Part shown: piece after piece, positions 17,131-26,195 of the stretch
Position numbering within the stretch: the stretch's first letter is position 1
Layout of the letters: the number at the start of each line of letters is the position of its first letter
NCBI GenBank assembly: GCA_002434305.1
Contig: DJJU01000011.1
Span: forward strand, 199,139-263,138
Source of the DNA: Alicycliphilus sp. UBA6560
GTDB lineage: Bacteria > Pseudomonadota > Gammaproteobacteria > Burkholderiales > Burkholderiaceae_C
DNA length: 64,000 bases
Direction of reading: 5' to 3'
The notes under the pieces: model-generated
What the model was told of the DNA's origin: nothing
What the model saw: the letters and a program-made list of their open reading frames with translations, nothing else
The model's database searches: none
Program-made: the position numbers and the translations under genes

Positions 17131-17730
17131 GTGAAATTCAAAATGGCCCCGAATTCGGGCTTCGCCGTCCTGCTGCGCTCGCCTTGGTGGGTGAGCTTCG
17201 CCGTGGCCGGCGCCATCGTGCTGGTGTGCGCCGCATTGCTGCCCTCGCACCTGGTGCCCTTCGCCGCCGCAGGCGCCCTGCCGATCGCGGTCATCGGCTG
17301 CATCGCCGCCTGGCGCCAGTGGCGCGCGCCCAGCGCGGCCCGGGTGGAGGCCGCGCGCGCCGCGGCCGCCGCCCTGCCCTGGCGCGAATTCAGCGCACTG
17401 CTGACCCGCGCCTGGACGGCCGAGGGCCATGGCGTGCAGCCGCTGCCGGGCGGCGCACAGGCAGCCGACCTGCGCTTGGTGCGTGGCGACGGCTCCGGCC
17501 AGTCCATCCTGGTGGCGGCGCGCCGCTACAAGGCCGCCAGCCACGGCGTGGAGCCGCTGCGCGCCCTGCATGCGCTGGTGCAAAGCCAGGGCGCCCAGGC
17601 CGGCACCTACGTGGTGCTGCAGGGCAGCGTGAGCGACGCGGCGCGCCAGTTCGCCGCCACGCACGGCCTGGCCCTGCTGGAGGGCGCGGCGCTGGACGCG
17701 CTGCTGCTCAAGGGCCAGCCCGGCTCGTAA
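17131..17730 (+). CDS. Membrane-anchored protein with degenerate Mrr-like restriction domain
   Basis: A 199-residue protein with two membrane segments (about 19-36 and 43-60) followed by a restriction-endonuclease-like domain. The fold signature is visible: FSALLTRAWTAEGHGVQPL, ADLRLVRGDG, then a segment ending RRYKAASHGVEPLRAL. In active Mrr-type nucleases the second strand carries a Q/E-x-K; here it reads AAR, so catalysis is doubtful. The start is GTG, with an ATG at 17143 as alternative. It ends nine bases before the patatin gene and is probably co-transcribed with it. Role unknown. Confidence 0.7.
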   Translation: MKFKMAPNSGFAVLLRSPWWVSFAVAGAIVLVCAALLPSHLVPFAAAGALPIAVIGCIAAWRQWRAPSAARVEAARAAAAALPWREFSALLTRAWTAEGHGVQPLPGGAQAADLRLVRGDGSGQSILVAARRYKAASHGVEPLRALHALVQSQGAQAGTYVVLQGSVSDAARQFAATHGLALLEGAALDALLLKGQPGS

Positions 17731-17739
17731 AGCTCCCTT

Positions 17740-18999
17740 ATGCCCGCCGCCGCACCGCCCGCCAGCGCCTCCCGCACCGGCCTGGTGCTGACCGGCGGCG
17801 GCGCCCGCGCGGCCTACCAGGTGGGCGTGCTGGAGGCCATTGCCGATCTGCGCCGGGCCTGCAACGCACATCGCGACCCCAACCCCTTTCCCATCCTGGC
17901 CGGTACCTCGGCCGGGGCCATCAACGCCGCCGCCCTGGCCAGCGGCGCCGACGACTTCGACCACGCGGTGCGCAACATGGCGCGGGTGTGGGGCCACTTC
18001 GAGTCGCAGCAGGTCTACCGCACCGACCCCATCAGCATGCTGCGCAGCGGCGCGCACTGGCTCACGCTGCTGTCGCTGGGCTGGGCGCTGGCGCGCTGGC
18101 GCTACACACGGCCGCGCTCGCTGCTGGACAACACGCCGCTGGCCCACCTGCTGCACGACATGGTGCCCCTGGCCCGCCTGCCGATGCTGCTGGAGCGGGG
18201 CCACCTGCAGGGGCTGGCGGTGACCGCCTCCAGCTACACCTCGGGCGAGCACATCACCTTCTTCGATGCGGCCCAGGAGCTGCAGCCCTGGGTGCGCTGG
18301 CAGCGGCGCGCCGTGCACAGCCGCATCACGCACCAGCACCTGCTCGCCTCCTCGGCCATTCCCTTCGTGTTTCCGGCCACGGCCATCCGCATGGGCGGGC
18401 ATACGCGCTATTTCGGCGACGGCTCCATGCGCCAGACCGCACCCGTCGCCCCGGCCATTCACCTGGGTGCCGAGCGCATCCTGGTCATAGGCGCGGGGCA
18501 CATGCAGGAGACGCAGAAGGACGACCCGCAGGCCCCCATGACCGCCGGCTACCCACCACTGGCCCAGATAGCCGGCCACGCGCTGTCGGGCATCTTCCTG
18601 GACGCGCTGCCGGTGGACCTGGAGCGGCTGCAACGCATCAACACCACGCTGTCGCTGATCCCGCCCGAGGCGCGGCGCGCCAGCAGCCTGCGGCCGGTGC
18701 AGTTGCTGCTGATCTCGCCGTCGCAGCGCCTGGACGGGTTGGCCGTGCGCCACGTGGCACGCCTGCCGGTGCCCGTGCGCGCGCTGCTGGGCGCCCTGGG
18801 CGTGTCCGCCAGCAGCCGGGATCCGCGCAACGCCGCGCTGGCCAGCTACCTGCTGTTCGAGCGTCCCTACACGCACGAGCTGATGGCACTGGGCCGCGCC
18901 GACGCACTGGCGCAGCGGGCGCAGATCTGCGCCTTCTTTGGCTGGCGCGATCCCCAGCAGGACGAGGCACCGACCAGGCCGCCGCGGCCTTCTTCCTAA
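17740..18999 (+). CDS. Patatin-like phospholipase
   Basis: A 419-residue patatin-family lipid acyl hydrolase. The oxyanion motif GGGARAAYQVG is at 19-29, the nucleophile elbow GTSAG has Ser57, and the catalytic aspartate is Asp227 in FGDGSM. These form the Ser-Asp dyad of the family. No signal peptide is seen, so it is probably cytosolic or peripheral at the inner membrane. The C-terminal half (after 240) is typical of the longer proteobacterial patatins. Physiological substrate is unknown; membrane lipid turnover is likely. Confidence 0.88.
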   Translation: MPAAAPPASASRTGLVLTGGGARAAYQVGVLEAIADLRRACNAHRDPNPFPILAGTSAGAINAAALASGADDFDHAVRNMARVWGHFESQQVYRTDPISMLRSGAHWLTLLSLGWALARWRYTRPRSLLDNTPLAHLLHDMVPLARLPMLLERGHLQGLAVTASSYTSGEHITFFDAAQELQPWVRWQRRAVHSRITHQHLLASSAIPFVFPATAIRMGGHTRYFGDGSMRQTAPVAPAIHLGAERILVIGAGHMQETQKDDPQAPMTAGYPPLAQIAGHALSGIFLDALPVDLERLQRINTTLSLIPPEARRASSLRPVQLLLISPSQRLDGLAVRHVARLPVPVRALLGALGVSASSRDPRNAALASYLLFERPYTHELMALGRADALAQRAQICAFFGWRDPQQDEAPTRPPRPSS

Positions 19000-19038
19000 A
19001 ATGGCGGGTTGTTCAGCGAAAGCCCCACCTCGTTTGCC

Positions 19039-21105
19039 ATGACTGCCCGCAAGATCTTCGTCACCACCGCCCTGCCGTACGCCAACGGCAACTTCCACAT
19101 CGGCCACATCATGGAATACATCCAGGCCGACACCTGGGTGCGGTACCAGAGGATGCAGGGCGCCGAGGTGAACTTCGTGGGTGCCGACGACGCACACGGC
19201 GCGCCCATCATGATCGCGGCGGAGAAGGCCGGCCTCACGCCCCAGCAGTTCGTGGCCAACATCGCCGCCGGGCGCGCACAGTACCTGGACGGCTTTCACA
19301 TCGCCTTCGACAACTGGCACAGCACGGACGCGCCGGAAAACCACGCGCTCGCGCAGCAGATCTACCTGGACCTGAAGGCCGCCGGCCTGATCGAAACGCG
19401 CACCATCGAGCAGTTCTTCGACCCCGAGAAGAACATGTTCCTGCCCGACCGCTTCATCAAGGGCGAGTGCCCGCGCTGCCACGCCAAGGACCAGTACGGC
19501 GACAACTGCGAGGTCTGCGGCGCCGTCTACGCGCCCACCGAGCTGATAGCGCCCTACTCCGCCCTGTCCGGGGCCAAGCCGCAGCTGAAAACCTCCGAGC
19601 ACTTCTTCTTCAAGCTGTCCGATCCGCGCTGCGTGGAGTTTCTGCAGGAGTGGACGCAAAACGGCCAGCACGTGCAGCCCGAAGTGGCCGCCAAGATCAA
19701 GGAATGGTTCGGCACCCGCACCAACCCCGACGGCAGCACCAGCGAAGGGCTGGACGACTGGGACATCTCGCGCGACGCGCCCTACTTCGGCATCGAGATC
19801 CCCGATGCGCCGGGCAAGTACTTCTACGTCTGGCTGGACGCGCCCGTGGGCTACCTGGCCTCGCTGAAGAACCTGCTGGAGCGGCGCGGCGAGAGCTACG
19901 ACGCCTACATGGCCGACCCGCTGCTGGAGCAGTACCACTTCATCGGCAAGGACATCATCACCTTCCACACGCTGTTCTGGCCGGCCATGCTCAAGTTCAG
20001 CGGCCGCAAGACGCCCACCAAGATCTGCGTGCACGGCTTCATGACCGTGAACAACGGCGAGAAGATGAGCAAGAGCCGCGGCACCGGGCTGGACCCGCTC
20101 AAGTACCTGTCGCTGGGCATGAACCCCGAGTGGCTGCGCTACTACCTGGGCGCCAAGCTCAACGGCAAGAACGAAGACATCGACTTCAATCCCGAGGACT
20201 TCATGGCCCGGGTGAACGCCGACCTGATCGGCAAGTACGTGAACATCGCCTCGCGCGCGGCGGGTTTCATCGCCAAGCGCTTTGGCGGCCAGCTGGGCGA
20301 GGTCAGCAGCGACGGCCAGGAGCTGCTGGCTGCACTGCGCGCGCAGGCCGACGCCATCGCCCAGGCCTACGAAGCGCGCGACACCGCCCGCGCGGCGCGC
20401 GAGGTCATGCTGCTGTGCGACCGCGTGAACAGCTACGTAGACGCCAACAAGCCCTGGGAGCTGGCAAAGCAGGAAGGCATGGACGCGCGGCTGCACGACG
20501 TGTGCACCACCTGCATCGAGGCCTTCCGCCTGCTGACCGTCTACCTGAAACCCATGCTGCCGGCCGTCGCCGCGCAGGTGGAGGGCTTCCTGAACGTGGC
20601 GCCGCTGGCCTTTGCCGACACCCAGCGCCTGCTGGGCGCGGGCCACGCCATCGGCCAGTACCAGCACCTGATGCAGCGCGTTGTGGTGGAGCAGCTGGAC
20701 GCCCTGTTCGCGCTGCCCGAGCCGGTGGTGGAAAAGGTGCTGCCAGGCGGAGAGGAAATTGCCCCTACCATCACCATCGACGACTTCGCCAAGGTCGACT
20801 TGCGCATCGCAAAAATAGTCGAATGCAAGGCCGTGGAAGGCTCGACCAAGCTGCTGCAGCTGACGCTGGATGCCGGCGAGGGCCGCCTGCGCAACGTGTT
20901 CTCCGGCATCGCCAGCATGTATGCGCCCGAGCAGCTGACGGGCAAGCTAACCGTGCTGGTGGCCAACCTGGCGCCGCGCAAGATGAAGTTCGGCGTGTCC
21001 GAAGGCATGGTGCTGGCCGCCAGCCATGCCGACGAGAAAGCGCAGCCGGGCATCTACGTGCTGGAGCCCTTTGCCGGCGCGCAGCCGGGCATGCGCATCC
21101 ACTGA
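19039..21105 (+). CDS. metG: Methionyl-tRNA synthetase
   Basis: A 688-residue MetRS. The class I signature HIGH is at 20-23 and KMSKS near 342. A zinc knuckle CPRC with CEVC lies at about 144-161. The C-terminal EMAP-type tRNA-binding domain ([17 protein letters not shown]) covers about 577-688 and supports dimerisation. It charges initiator and elongator tRNA with methionine. The ATG at 19039 gives the standard N-terminus; a TTG 30 bases upstream opens a longer frame that is not family-like. A TAAAAT hexamer at 18997 could be a promoter element. Confidence 0.97.
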   Translation: MTARKIFVTTALPYANGNFHIGHIMEYIQADTWVRYQRMQGAEVNFVGADDAHGAPIMIAAEKAGLTPQQFVANIAAGRAQYLDGFHIAFDNWHSTDAPENHALAQQIYLDLKAAGLIETRTIEQFFDPEKNMFLPDRFIKGECPRCHAKDQYGDNCEVCGAVYAPTELIAPYSALSGAKPQLKTSEHFFFKLSDPRCVEFLQEWTQNGQHVQPEVAAKIKEWFGTRTNPDGSTSEGLDDWDISRDAPYFGIEIPDAPGKYFYVWLDAPVGYLASLKNLLERRGESYDAYMADPLLEQYHFIGKDIITFHTLFWPAMLKFSGRKTPTKICVHGFMTVNNGEKMSKSRGTGLDPLKYLSLGMNPEWLRYYLGAKLNGKNEDIDFNPEDFMARVNADLIGKYVNIASRAAGFIAKRFGGQLGEVSSDGQELLAALRAQADAIAQAYEARDTARAAREVMLLCDRVNSYVDANKPWELAKQEGMDARLHDVCTTCIEAFRLLTVYLKPMLPAVAAQVEGFLNVAPLAFADTQRLLGAGHAIGQYQHLMQRVVVEQLDALFALPEPVVEKVLPGGEEIAPTITIDDFAKVDLRIAKIVECKAVEGSTKLLQLTLDAGEGRLRNVFSGIASMYAPEQLTGKLTVLVANLAPRKMKFGVSEGMVLAASHADEKAQPGIYVLEPFAGAQPGMRIH

Positions 21106-21388
21106 TCATCAAAAAGGTGAGCTGCCAGCGCTTGATACACAAGGGCTGGAGCCACTTTTGACCTATAAATCCCCCGGCGTCTCCGCGCCGGCGGCGTCTT
21201 GTAGAATCGCCCTCACTCAACAACTCCGCTTGTGCCGCGTGCCGGTCGAGAGGGATGCACCAGCCGGTGCAGCAGCGAGCCCTTCGGGCTCCACACAACG
21301 CCCAAGCACCTCGCTTGCCCACGTTGACTGCTCCGGTGCAGGGCCCCTGCGCTACCAGCGCCGGGCCTCTCGCATCCCAGGAGTCTGC
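21106..21388 (+). other. 283-bp leader before the sulfur operon
   Basis: No gene is supported here. It holds a reverse copy of the interspersed repeat (21107-21170), a TAGAAT hexamer at 21203-21208 that could be a -10 element without a convincing -35, and a GC-rich stretch with small hairpins (GAGCCCTTCGGGCTC near 21279). It is the likely promoter and leader of the downstream fcc/sox genes. Confidence 0.4.
21107..21170 (-). repeat. Interspersed hairpin repeat after metG (reverse)
   Basis: GAGCTGCCAGCGCTTGATAC then ACAAGGGCTGGAGCCACTTT, the reverse orientation of the family, directly after metG. Confidence 0.78.
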
Positions 21389-21712
21389 ATGCCCCCTCTC
21401 TTGCCGTCCTTGTACCGCGCCTTCTGGCTGGCGCTGCTGCTGGCATCGCCTTTTGCCAGCGCGCAGCCGGGCGCGCTGGACACCGCGGTGCTGGCCGGCA
21501 CCTGCTTCAACTGCCACGGACCCGACGGCCGCTCCGCCGGCGCCATCCCCAGCCTGCAGGACCGCAGCGCCGCTGAACTGCGCCAGCGCCTGCACGCCTT
21601 CCAGCGCGGACAGGCGCCGGACGCCACCGTGATGACACGGCTGATGAAGGGCTACGACGACGCGCAGATCGAGGCACTGGCCCAGTGGTTCGCGCGCAAG
21701 GAGGGCCAGTGA
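21389..21712 (+). CDS. Small periplasmic c-type cytochrome (FccA/SoxE-like)
   Basis: A 107-residue class I cytochrome with a cleavable signal peptide (residues 1-25, ending FASAQ). One haem site CFNCH is at 39-43, and Met82 or Met86 is the likely sixth ligand. Its stop overlaps the next ATG by one base (TGATG), so it is co-translated with the FccB-type flavoprotein. It is the probable haem partner that takes electrons from sulfide oxidation at the flavin. A single haem makes it shorter than the dihaem FccA of phototrophs. Confidence 0.88.
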   Translation: MPPLLPSLYRAFWLALLLASPFASAQPGALDTAVLAGTCFNCHGPDGRSAGAIPSLQDRSAAELRQRLHAFQRGQAPDATVMTRLMKGYDDAQIEALAQWFARKEGQ

Positions 21713-22983
21713 TGGCCGCAGCGCACCACCCTACGCGCCGCACCGTGCTGGCCGGCGCCCTGGTCCTGCCCGCCCTGGTGCAGGCCCGTGCCGCATCGGC
21801 CCATGTGATCGTCGTGGGCGGAGGCTTCGGCGGCGCCACGGCGGCGCGCTACCTGCGCCGCCACGCCCCGGGCGTGCGCGTGACGCTCGTCGAGCCGGCG
21901 GAGCGCTTCTACACCTGCCCGTTCTCCAACCTGGTGCTGGCCGGCCTGCGCAGCTGGGACAGCATCGGCCACGGCTATGCCGGCCTGCGCGCCGCCGGCG
22001 TGGACGTGGTCCATGCCCGCGCCGAGGACGTGGACGCCAGCGCGCGCACGCTGCGCCTGTCCACCGGCCAGGTGCTGCGCTGGGACCGCCTGGTGCTCTC
22101 GCCCGGCGTGGACATGCGCTGGGACGCGCTGGAGGACTATGGCGAAGCCGCCGCGCAGCGGGCCCCGCACGCCTGGAAGGCCGGCGAGCAGACGCTGCTG
22201 CTGCGCCGCCAGCTGCAGGCCATGGAGGACGGTGGCACCTTCGTGATGGCCATCCCCGACAACCCTTTTCGCTGCCCGCCCGGGCCGTATGAGCGGGCGG
22301 CGATGGTGGCGCACTACTTCAAGCAGCACAAGCCGCGCAGCAAGCTGCTGCTGCTGGACGCCAAGGACAGCTTCTCCAAGCAGGCGCTGTTCCAGCAGGG
22401 CTGGAAGGCGCTGTACGGCGACATGATCGAGTGGGTAGGCCAGAAGGACGACGGCCAGGTGATGCGCGTGGACGCCGCCCGGCTGGAGGTGGAAACAGCC
22501 TTCGGCACGCGCCACAAGGCCGCCGTGCTGAACGTCATCCCGCCGCAAAAGGCCGGCTTCATCGCCGAGCGCGCCGGCGTGACGGACGCCAGCGGCTGGG
22601 TGCCCGTCAAGGCCGAGAGCTTCGAGTCGCGCCAGGCGAGCGGCATCTACGCGTTGGGCGATGCGACCATCGCCGCGCCCATGCCCAAGTCCGGCTTTGC
22701 GGCCAACACCCAGGGCAAGGTGGCCGCCGCCGCCATCGCCGCCGACCTGCTGGGCCTGCCCGCGCCCACGGCCAGCTACGCCAACACCTGCTACAGCCTG
22801 ATCGGGCCGGGCTACGGCATCTCGGTGGCGGGCGTGTACCGCGCCGAGGGTGGCAAGCTGGTCGAGCCCGCGGGCTCGGGCGGCGTGAGCCCCCTGGATG
22901 GCAATGCCGATTACCGCGCGGCGGAAGCGCGCTACGGCGAGGCCTGGTACGCCGCCATCTCCGCCGACATCTGGGGTGGGTAG
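21712..22983 (+). CDS. fccB: Flavocytochrome c sulfide dehydrogenase flavoprotein (FccB/SoxF)
   Basis: A 423-residue flavoprotein exported by the Tat system (TRRTVLAGALVLPAL at the N-terminus). The FAD-binding motif is VIVVGGGFGGATAARYL, and a C-terminal flavin-binding FAANTQGKVAA is present. Cys188 in FRCPPGPYER and Cys360 in NTCYS are the two cysteines that form the redox-active disulfide in this family. It oxidises sulfide to polysulfide or sulfur in the periplasm and hands electrons to the cytochrome encoded just upstream. Confidence 0.9.
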   Translation: MAAAHHPTRRTVLAGALVLPALVQARAASAHVIVVGGGFGGATAARYLRRHAPGVRVTLVEPAERFYTCPFSNLVLAGLRSWDSIGHGYAGLRAAGVDVVHARAEDVDASARTLRLSTGQVLRWDRLVLSPGVDMRWDALEDYGEAAAQRAPHAWKAGEQTLLLRRQLQAMEDGGTFVMAIPDNPFRCPPGPYERAAMVAHYFKQHKPRSKLLLLDAKDSFSKQALFQQGWKALYGDMIEWVGQKDDGQVMRVDAARLEVETAFGTRHKAAVLNVIPPQKAGFIAERAGVTDASGWVPVKAESFESRQASGIYALGDATIAAPMPKSGFAANTQGKVAAAAIAADLLGLPAPTASYANTCYSLIGPGYGISVAGVYRAEGGKLVEPAGSGGVSPLDGNADYRAAEARYGEAWYAAISADIWGG

Positions 22984-22985
22984 AT

Positions 22986-23105
22986 GAACATCCCCCTGTG
23001 GCGCTGCGCGCCTTCCCCCTTCTCTCGCAGTGCTGCGCAGTGCGGGAAGGGGGACACCGCCGGTGCTGCGGGGCGGCCCTTGCACGGCGGTCGCTGGCCT
23101 GGCGC
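22986..23105 (+). repeat. Hairpin element, second repeat family, copy 1
   Basis: A stretch of about 120 bp between the flavoprotein and transporter genes. It is similar to the element at 25543-25675: both share CCCCCTG, a CGCTGCGCG box, CTTCCCCCTTCTCTC and GGGAAGGGGGAC in the same order. CCCCCTT pairs with AAGGGGG to form a long stem. It lies inside the sulfur operon and could process or stabilise mRNA segments. Confidence 0.65.
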
Positions 23106-23158
23106 GCGCCCGTTTCAAAGGCTGTGCCCAATGCGCGGCGGCACGGTGGAGCACTGAC

Positions 23159-24235
23159 ATGCTGCTGTGGGCCGGATTCCTGCTGGGCTGCGCCTTCGGC
23201 GTCGCGGCGCGGCTGGGGCGTTTTTGCCTGGCGCGCGGCCTGCGCGAGTGGCACGGGCGGCCCGTGGACGGCGCGCCGGCGCTGCAGGCCTTCGCACTGG
23301 CCCTGGCCGTGGCGCTGCTGGCCTCGCAGGCGCTGGCCTGGGCCGACCTGGTGGATCTGGGCGCGGCGCAGGTCGTGCGAGCCAAGTTTTCCGTGCCCGG
23401 CGTGCTGCTGGGCGGCCTGCTGTTTGGCGCCGGCATGGCGCTGGCGCGCAACTGCGGCGCGCGCGCCCTGGTGCTGCTGGCTGGCGGCAATCTGCGTGCG
23501 CTGGTGACCCTGCTGTGCCTGGGCCTGGCAGCGCAGGCCACGCTGACCGGTGTGCTGGCCCCGCTGCGCCAGGCGCTGCAGGGTTGGGGCATGGTCGCCC
23601 TGGCCCAGGCCACGCTGCCCGGGCAGCTGAGCGCTCTAGGCCTGCCGGCGGGCGCCGCCCTCCTGTGCGCCGCCGCCGTGCCGGCGCTGGCGCTGCTGGG
23701 CTTTGCGCTGTGGCGCCCTGCGCTGCGCCGCCAGCCCCTGCAGCTGCTGTGCGCCGCCGCCATCGGCGCGCTGGTGGCCGCCGGCTGGTGGATCACCGCC
23801 CAGGTCGGCGTGGACCCGTTCGAGCCCGCGCCCCTCACTTCGCTGAGCTTCATCGGCCCGGTGGCCGAGGGCCTGCTGTTCCTGCAGCTGGCCGTGGGCC
23901 GCGCACCCAGCCTGGGGCCGGCCATCGTGGCCGGTACGCTGGCGGGGGCGGCGGCCGCCGCGCTGATCACGCGCAGCGCGCGCTGGGAGGGCTTTGACAG
24001 CCCGAGGCGCCTGGCCGCCTCGGCCTGCGGCGGGCTGCTGATGGGCTTTGGCGGCGTGCTGGCCGTGGGCTGCTCCATCGGCCAGGGCCTGTCGGGCCTG
24101 TCCACGCTGGCCCTGGCCAGTCTGCCCGCGTGCCTGGGCATCGCCGCGGGCGCTCTGGGCGTGCTGCGCCTGCAATCGTTTTTTTCGCCGTTCCACAAGG
24201 AGGGAGCCTCGCCATGCAACGCCGCCATTTCCTGA
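23159..24235 (+). CDS. YeeE/YedE-family sulfur compound transporter
   Basis: A 358-residue integral membrane protein with about nine to ten helices. The conserved cysteines in GMALARNCGARALV and LAVGCSIGQGLSG match the family that takes up thiosulfate or sulfur-bearing groups (TsuA, SoxT). I chose the ATG at 23159 because upstream in-frame sequence is repeat-derived. The 3' end overlaps the next ATG by 22 bases. Between two sulfide-oxidising flavoproteins it probably moves a sulfur intermediate across the inner membrane; the exact cargo is unknown. Confidence 0.87.
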   Translation: MLLWAGFLLGCAFGVAARLGRFCLARGLREWHGRPVDGAPALQAFALALAVALLASQALAWADLVDLGAAQVVRAKFSVPGVLLGGLLFGAGMALARNCGARALVLLAGGNLRALVTLLCLGLAAQATLTGVLAPLRQALQGWGMVALAQATLPGQLSALGLPAGAALLCAAAVPALALLGFALWRPALRRQPLQLLCAAAIGALVAAGWWITAQVGVDPFEPAPLTSLSFIGPVAEGLLFLQLAVGRAPSLGPAIVAGTLAGAAAAALITRSARWEGFDSPRRLAASACGGLLMGFGGVLAVGCSIGQGLSGLSTLALASLPACLGIAAGALGVLRLQSFFSPFHKEGASPCNAAIS

Positions 24236-25539
24236 TCACCCCGCCCGCCCTGGCCCTGGGCGCCGCGGCCGGCCCCGTGCTGGCCGCGCCGGCCGTCATC
24301 TCCGCGCAGTCGCGCATCCTGCCGCGCCGCGGCAAGGGCCCGCGCATCGTGATTTGCGGTGGCGGCTGGGGCGGCCTGACGGCCGCGCGCCACCTGCGCG
24401 AGCAGATCCCCGATGCCGATGTGGTGGTGCTGGAGCGCAACGCCACCTTCTGGTCTGGCCCGATGAGCAACAAGTGGCTCATCGACATCGTGAACACCGA
24501 CTTCGTGCAGCACGACATGCTGCGCCCGGCCAACAAGTACGGCTACACGCTGCTGCAGACCGAGGTGACGGGCTTCGAGCGCGACAAGAAGCTGGTGCGC
24601 ACCGGCCACGGCCTGGTCGAGTACGACTATCTTGTCCTCTCGGGCGGCATCCGCGACGCCTGGGACGCCTGGTTCGGCGACGACCAGCGCGCCATCGACC
24701 ACACGCGCGCGCACTTTGCCAGCGCCTACATCCCCAACCAGCAGATGTTCGCGCTCAAGCAGCGCGTGAAGGACTTCAAGGGCGGCACGCTGGTCATGAC
24801 GCTGCCCCCGCCGCCGCACCGCTGCCCGCCCTCGCCCTACGAGCGCGCCTGCCTGATTGCCTCGCACATCAAGAAGAACAAGATTCCGGGCAAGATCGTG
24901 ATCCTGGACCCCAAGCCCAAGATCGCCCCGATCGGCATGGGCTACAAGCAGGCCTTCGACGAGCTGTACCCGGACATCATCACCCACGTGCCCAACGCGC
25001 GCGTGCAGGAGGTTGATCCGTTCGCCAAGCGCGTCAAGACCACGGCCGGCGAGCTGAAGTTCGACGAGGCCATCCTGATGCCGCCGCACCAGGCCGCCGA
25101 CATGGTTTGGCACGCCGGCCTGATCGGCAAGGATGCTGCCACGGGCAAGCCCACCGGCTGGGCCGACATGCACACGCGCCTGTTCCACGCCAACGGCGAC
25201 GACAGCGTGTACTTCGTGGGCGACCTGATGGGCGCCATCTCGCCGCAGTTCGGCCATTACCCCAAGAGCGCGCACGTGGCCAACTACATCGGCCAGATCG
25301 TCGCCAAGTACATCGCCCAGCGCGTGGCGGGCCAGGAAGTCAAGCCGCTCTTGCCCGACAACCTGTGCTACATGATGGTCAACACCGAGCCGCAGGAAGA
25401 AATCTCGGTCAAGTTCGAGTACGAGGTGGACGCCACGGGCCAGGTCATCCAGAACCAGATCGACATGGACGTGCGCTCCGCCGATCTGGTGAAGGAAGAC
25501 TTTGCCTGGGCGCGCTCCAAGTTCGCAGACTTCCTCTGA
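24214..25539 (+). CDS. Second FccB/SoxF-type flavoprotein
   Basis: A 441-residue paralogue of the flavoprotein at 21712, with a longer Tat-like leader (MQRRHFLITPPALALGAAAG). The FAD motif reads IVICGGGWGGLTAARHL. The disulfide pair is kept as Cys204 in HRCPPSPYER and Cys385 in NLCYM, but the segment that follows differs from the first protein (MMVNTEPQEE, not SLIGPGYG). Two divergent flavoproteins in one operon suggest different sulfur substrates or different electron partners. No second cytochrome is present. Confidence 0.85.
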   Translation: MQRRHFLITPPALALGAAAGPVLAAPAVISAQSRILPRRGKGPRIVICGGGWGGLTAARHLREQIPDADVVVLERNATFWSGPMSNKWLIDIVNTDFVQHDMLRPANKYGYTLLQTEVTGFERDKKLVRTGHGLVEYDYLVLSGGIRDAWDAWFGDDQRAIDHTRAHFASAYIPNQQMFALKQRVKDFKGGTLVMTLPPPPHRCPPSPYERACLIASHIKKNKIPGKIVILDPKPKIAPIGMGYKQAFDELYPDIITHVPNARVQEVDPFAKRVKTTAGELKFDEAILMPPHQAADMVWHAGLIGKDAATGKPTGWADMHTRLFHANGDDSVYFVGDLMGAISPQFGHYPKSAHVANYIGQIVAKYIAQRVAGQEVKPLLPDNLCYMMVNTEPQEEISVKFEYEVDATGQVIQNQIDMDVRSADLVKEDFAWARSKFADFL

Positions 25540-25542
25540 CAA

Positions 25543-25675
25543 CCCCCTGAGCCGCTGCGCGGCTTCCCCCTTCTCTCTACGCGCTTCGCGCGCTGGGAAG
25601 GGGGACGACGCTGGCGGACCGGCGAAGCCGGATCCGCGGCGTCTGCTGGCACGGGGCGGCGCCTGTTTTCAACCG
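25543..25675 (+). repeat. Hairpin element, second repeat family, copy 2
   Basis: A stretch of about 130 bp between the second flavoprotein and soxY, clearly related to the element at 22986-23105. It contains a nested hairpin: an outer TCCCCCTT/AAGGGGGA stem around an inner GCGC-TTC-GCGC loop. Confidence 0.65.
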
Positions 25676-25696
25676 AGCTTTCTCACTTCACCTGAC

Positions 25697-26179
25697 ATGC
25701 AACGACATCCTTCCCGCCGCGCGCTGATGGCTGCCGGCGCGGCGCTGGCCCTGCCGGGCGCGGCGCTGGCGCAGGCGCAGAGCAAGGCGCCGCTGGCCGA
25801 TGCCCTGGCGCCCAACCCTGTGGCCTTCCGCAAGGCCATGGCCGACTTCACGCAGGGGCGCGTGGCGCAGGCCGAGGGCCTGCTGCTGGACGTGCCCACG
25901 CTGGCCGACAACCCCGGCGCCGTGCCGGTGAAAGTGAAGGTGACCTTGCCCATCACCGAGCAGGACTGGTGCGAGGAAGTGATCGTGCTGGCCGACATGA
26001 ACCCCTCGCCGCAGGCCTGCCGGCTGCAGTTCACGGCGGCGGCCGGCACGGCCGAGGCCGCCGTGCGTGTGCGCCTGTCGCAGTCGCAGACTATCCACGC
26101 CCTGGCCCGCATGAAAAGCGGCAGGCTGCTGGCCGCCAGCCAGGCCGTCACCGTGGCCGCCAGCGGCTGCGGCATGTGA
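25697..26179 (+). CDS. soxY: Sulfur carrier protein SoxY
   Basis: A 160-residue periplasmic protein with a Tat-like leader (SRRALMAAGAALALPG). The C-terminus ends ASGCGM, a shortened form of the usual GGCGG swinging arm; Cys158 is the residue to which sulfur intermediates are bound. SoxY works as a heterodimer with SoxZ, encoded 16 bases downstream. Normally it carries thiosulfate-derived sulfane for SoxAX, SoxB and SoxCD; none of those genes is in this operon, so here it may accept sulfur from the flavoproteins. Confidence 0.9.
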   Translation: MQRHPSRRALMAAGAALALPGAALAQAQSKAPLADALAPNPVAFRKAMADFTQGRVAQAEGLLLDVPTLADNPGAVPVKVKVTLPITEQDWCEEVIVLADMNPSPQACRLQFTAAAGTAEAAVRVRLSQSQTIHALARMKSGRLLAASQAVTVAASGCGM

Positions 26180-26195
26180 CCAGAAAGAGCCCCGC

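Noticed and set aside
17131..18999. Calling the nuclease-like/patatin pair a defence system
   Set aside because: No sensor, cyclase or other defence gene is adjacent, and the neighbours are housekeeping genes; kept only as a question.
17068..20667. A 1199-codon open frame on the minus strand
   Set aside because: It runs antisense across the Mrr-like, patatin and metG genes, has composition typical of GC-rich shadows (His/Gln/Arg/Ala rich), and shows no domain.
21652..25542. A 1296-codon minus-strand frame over the sulfur operon
   Set aside because: Shadow of well-supported plus-strand genes; no family similarity and biased residues.
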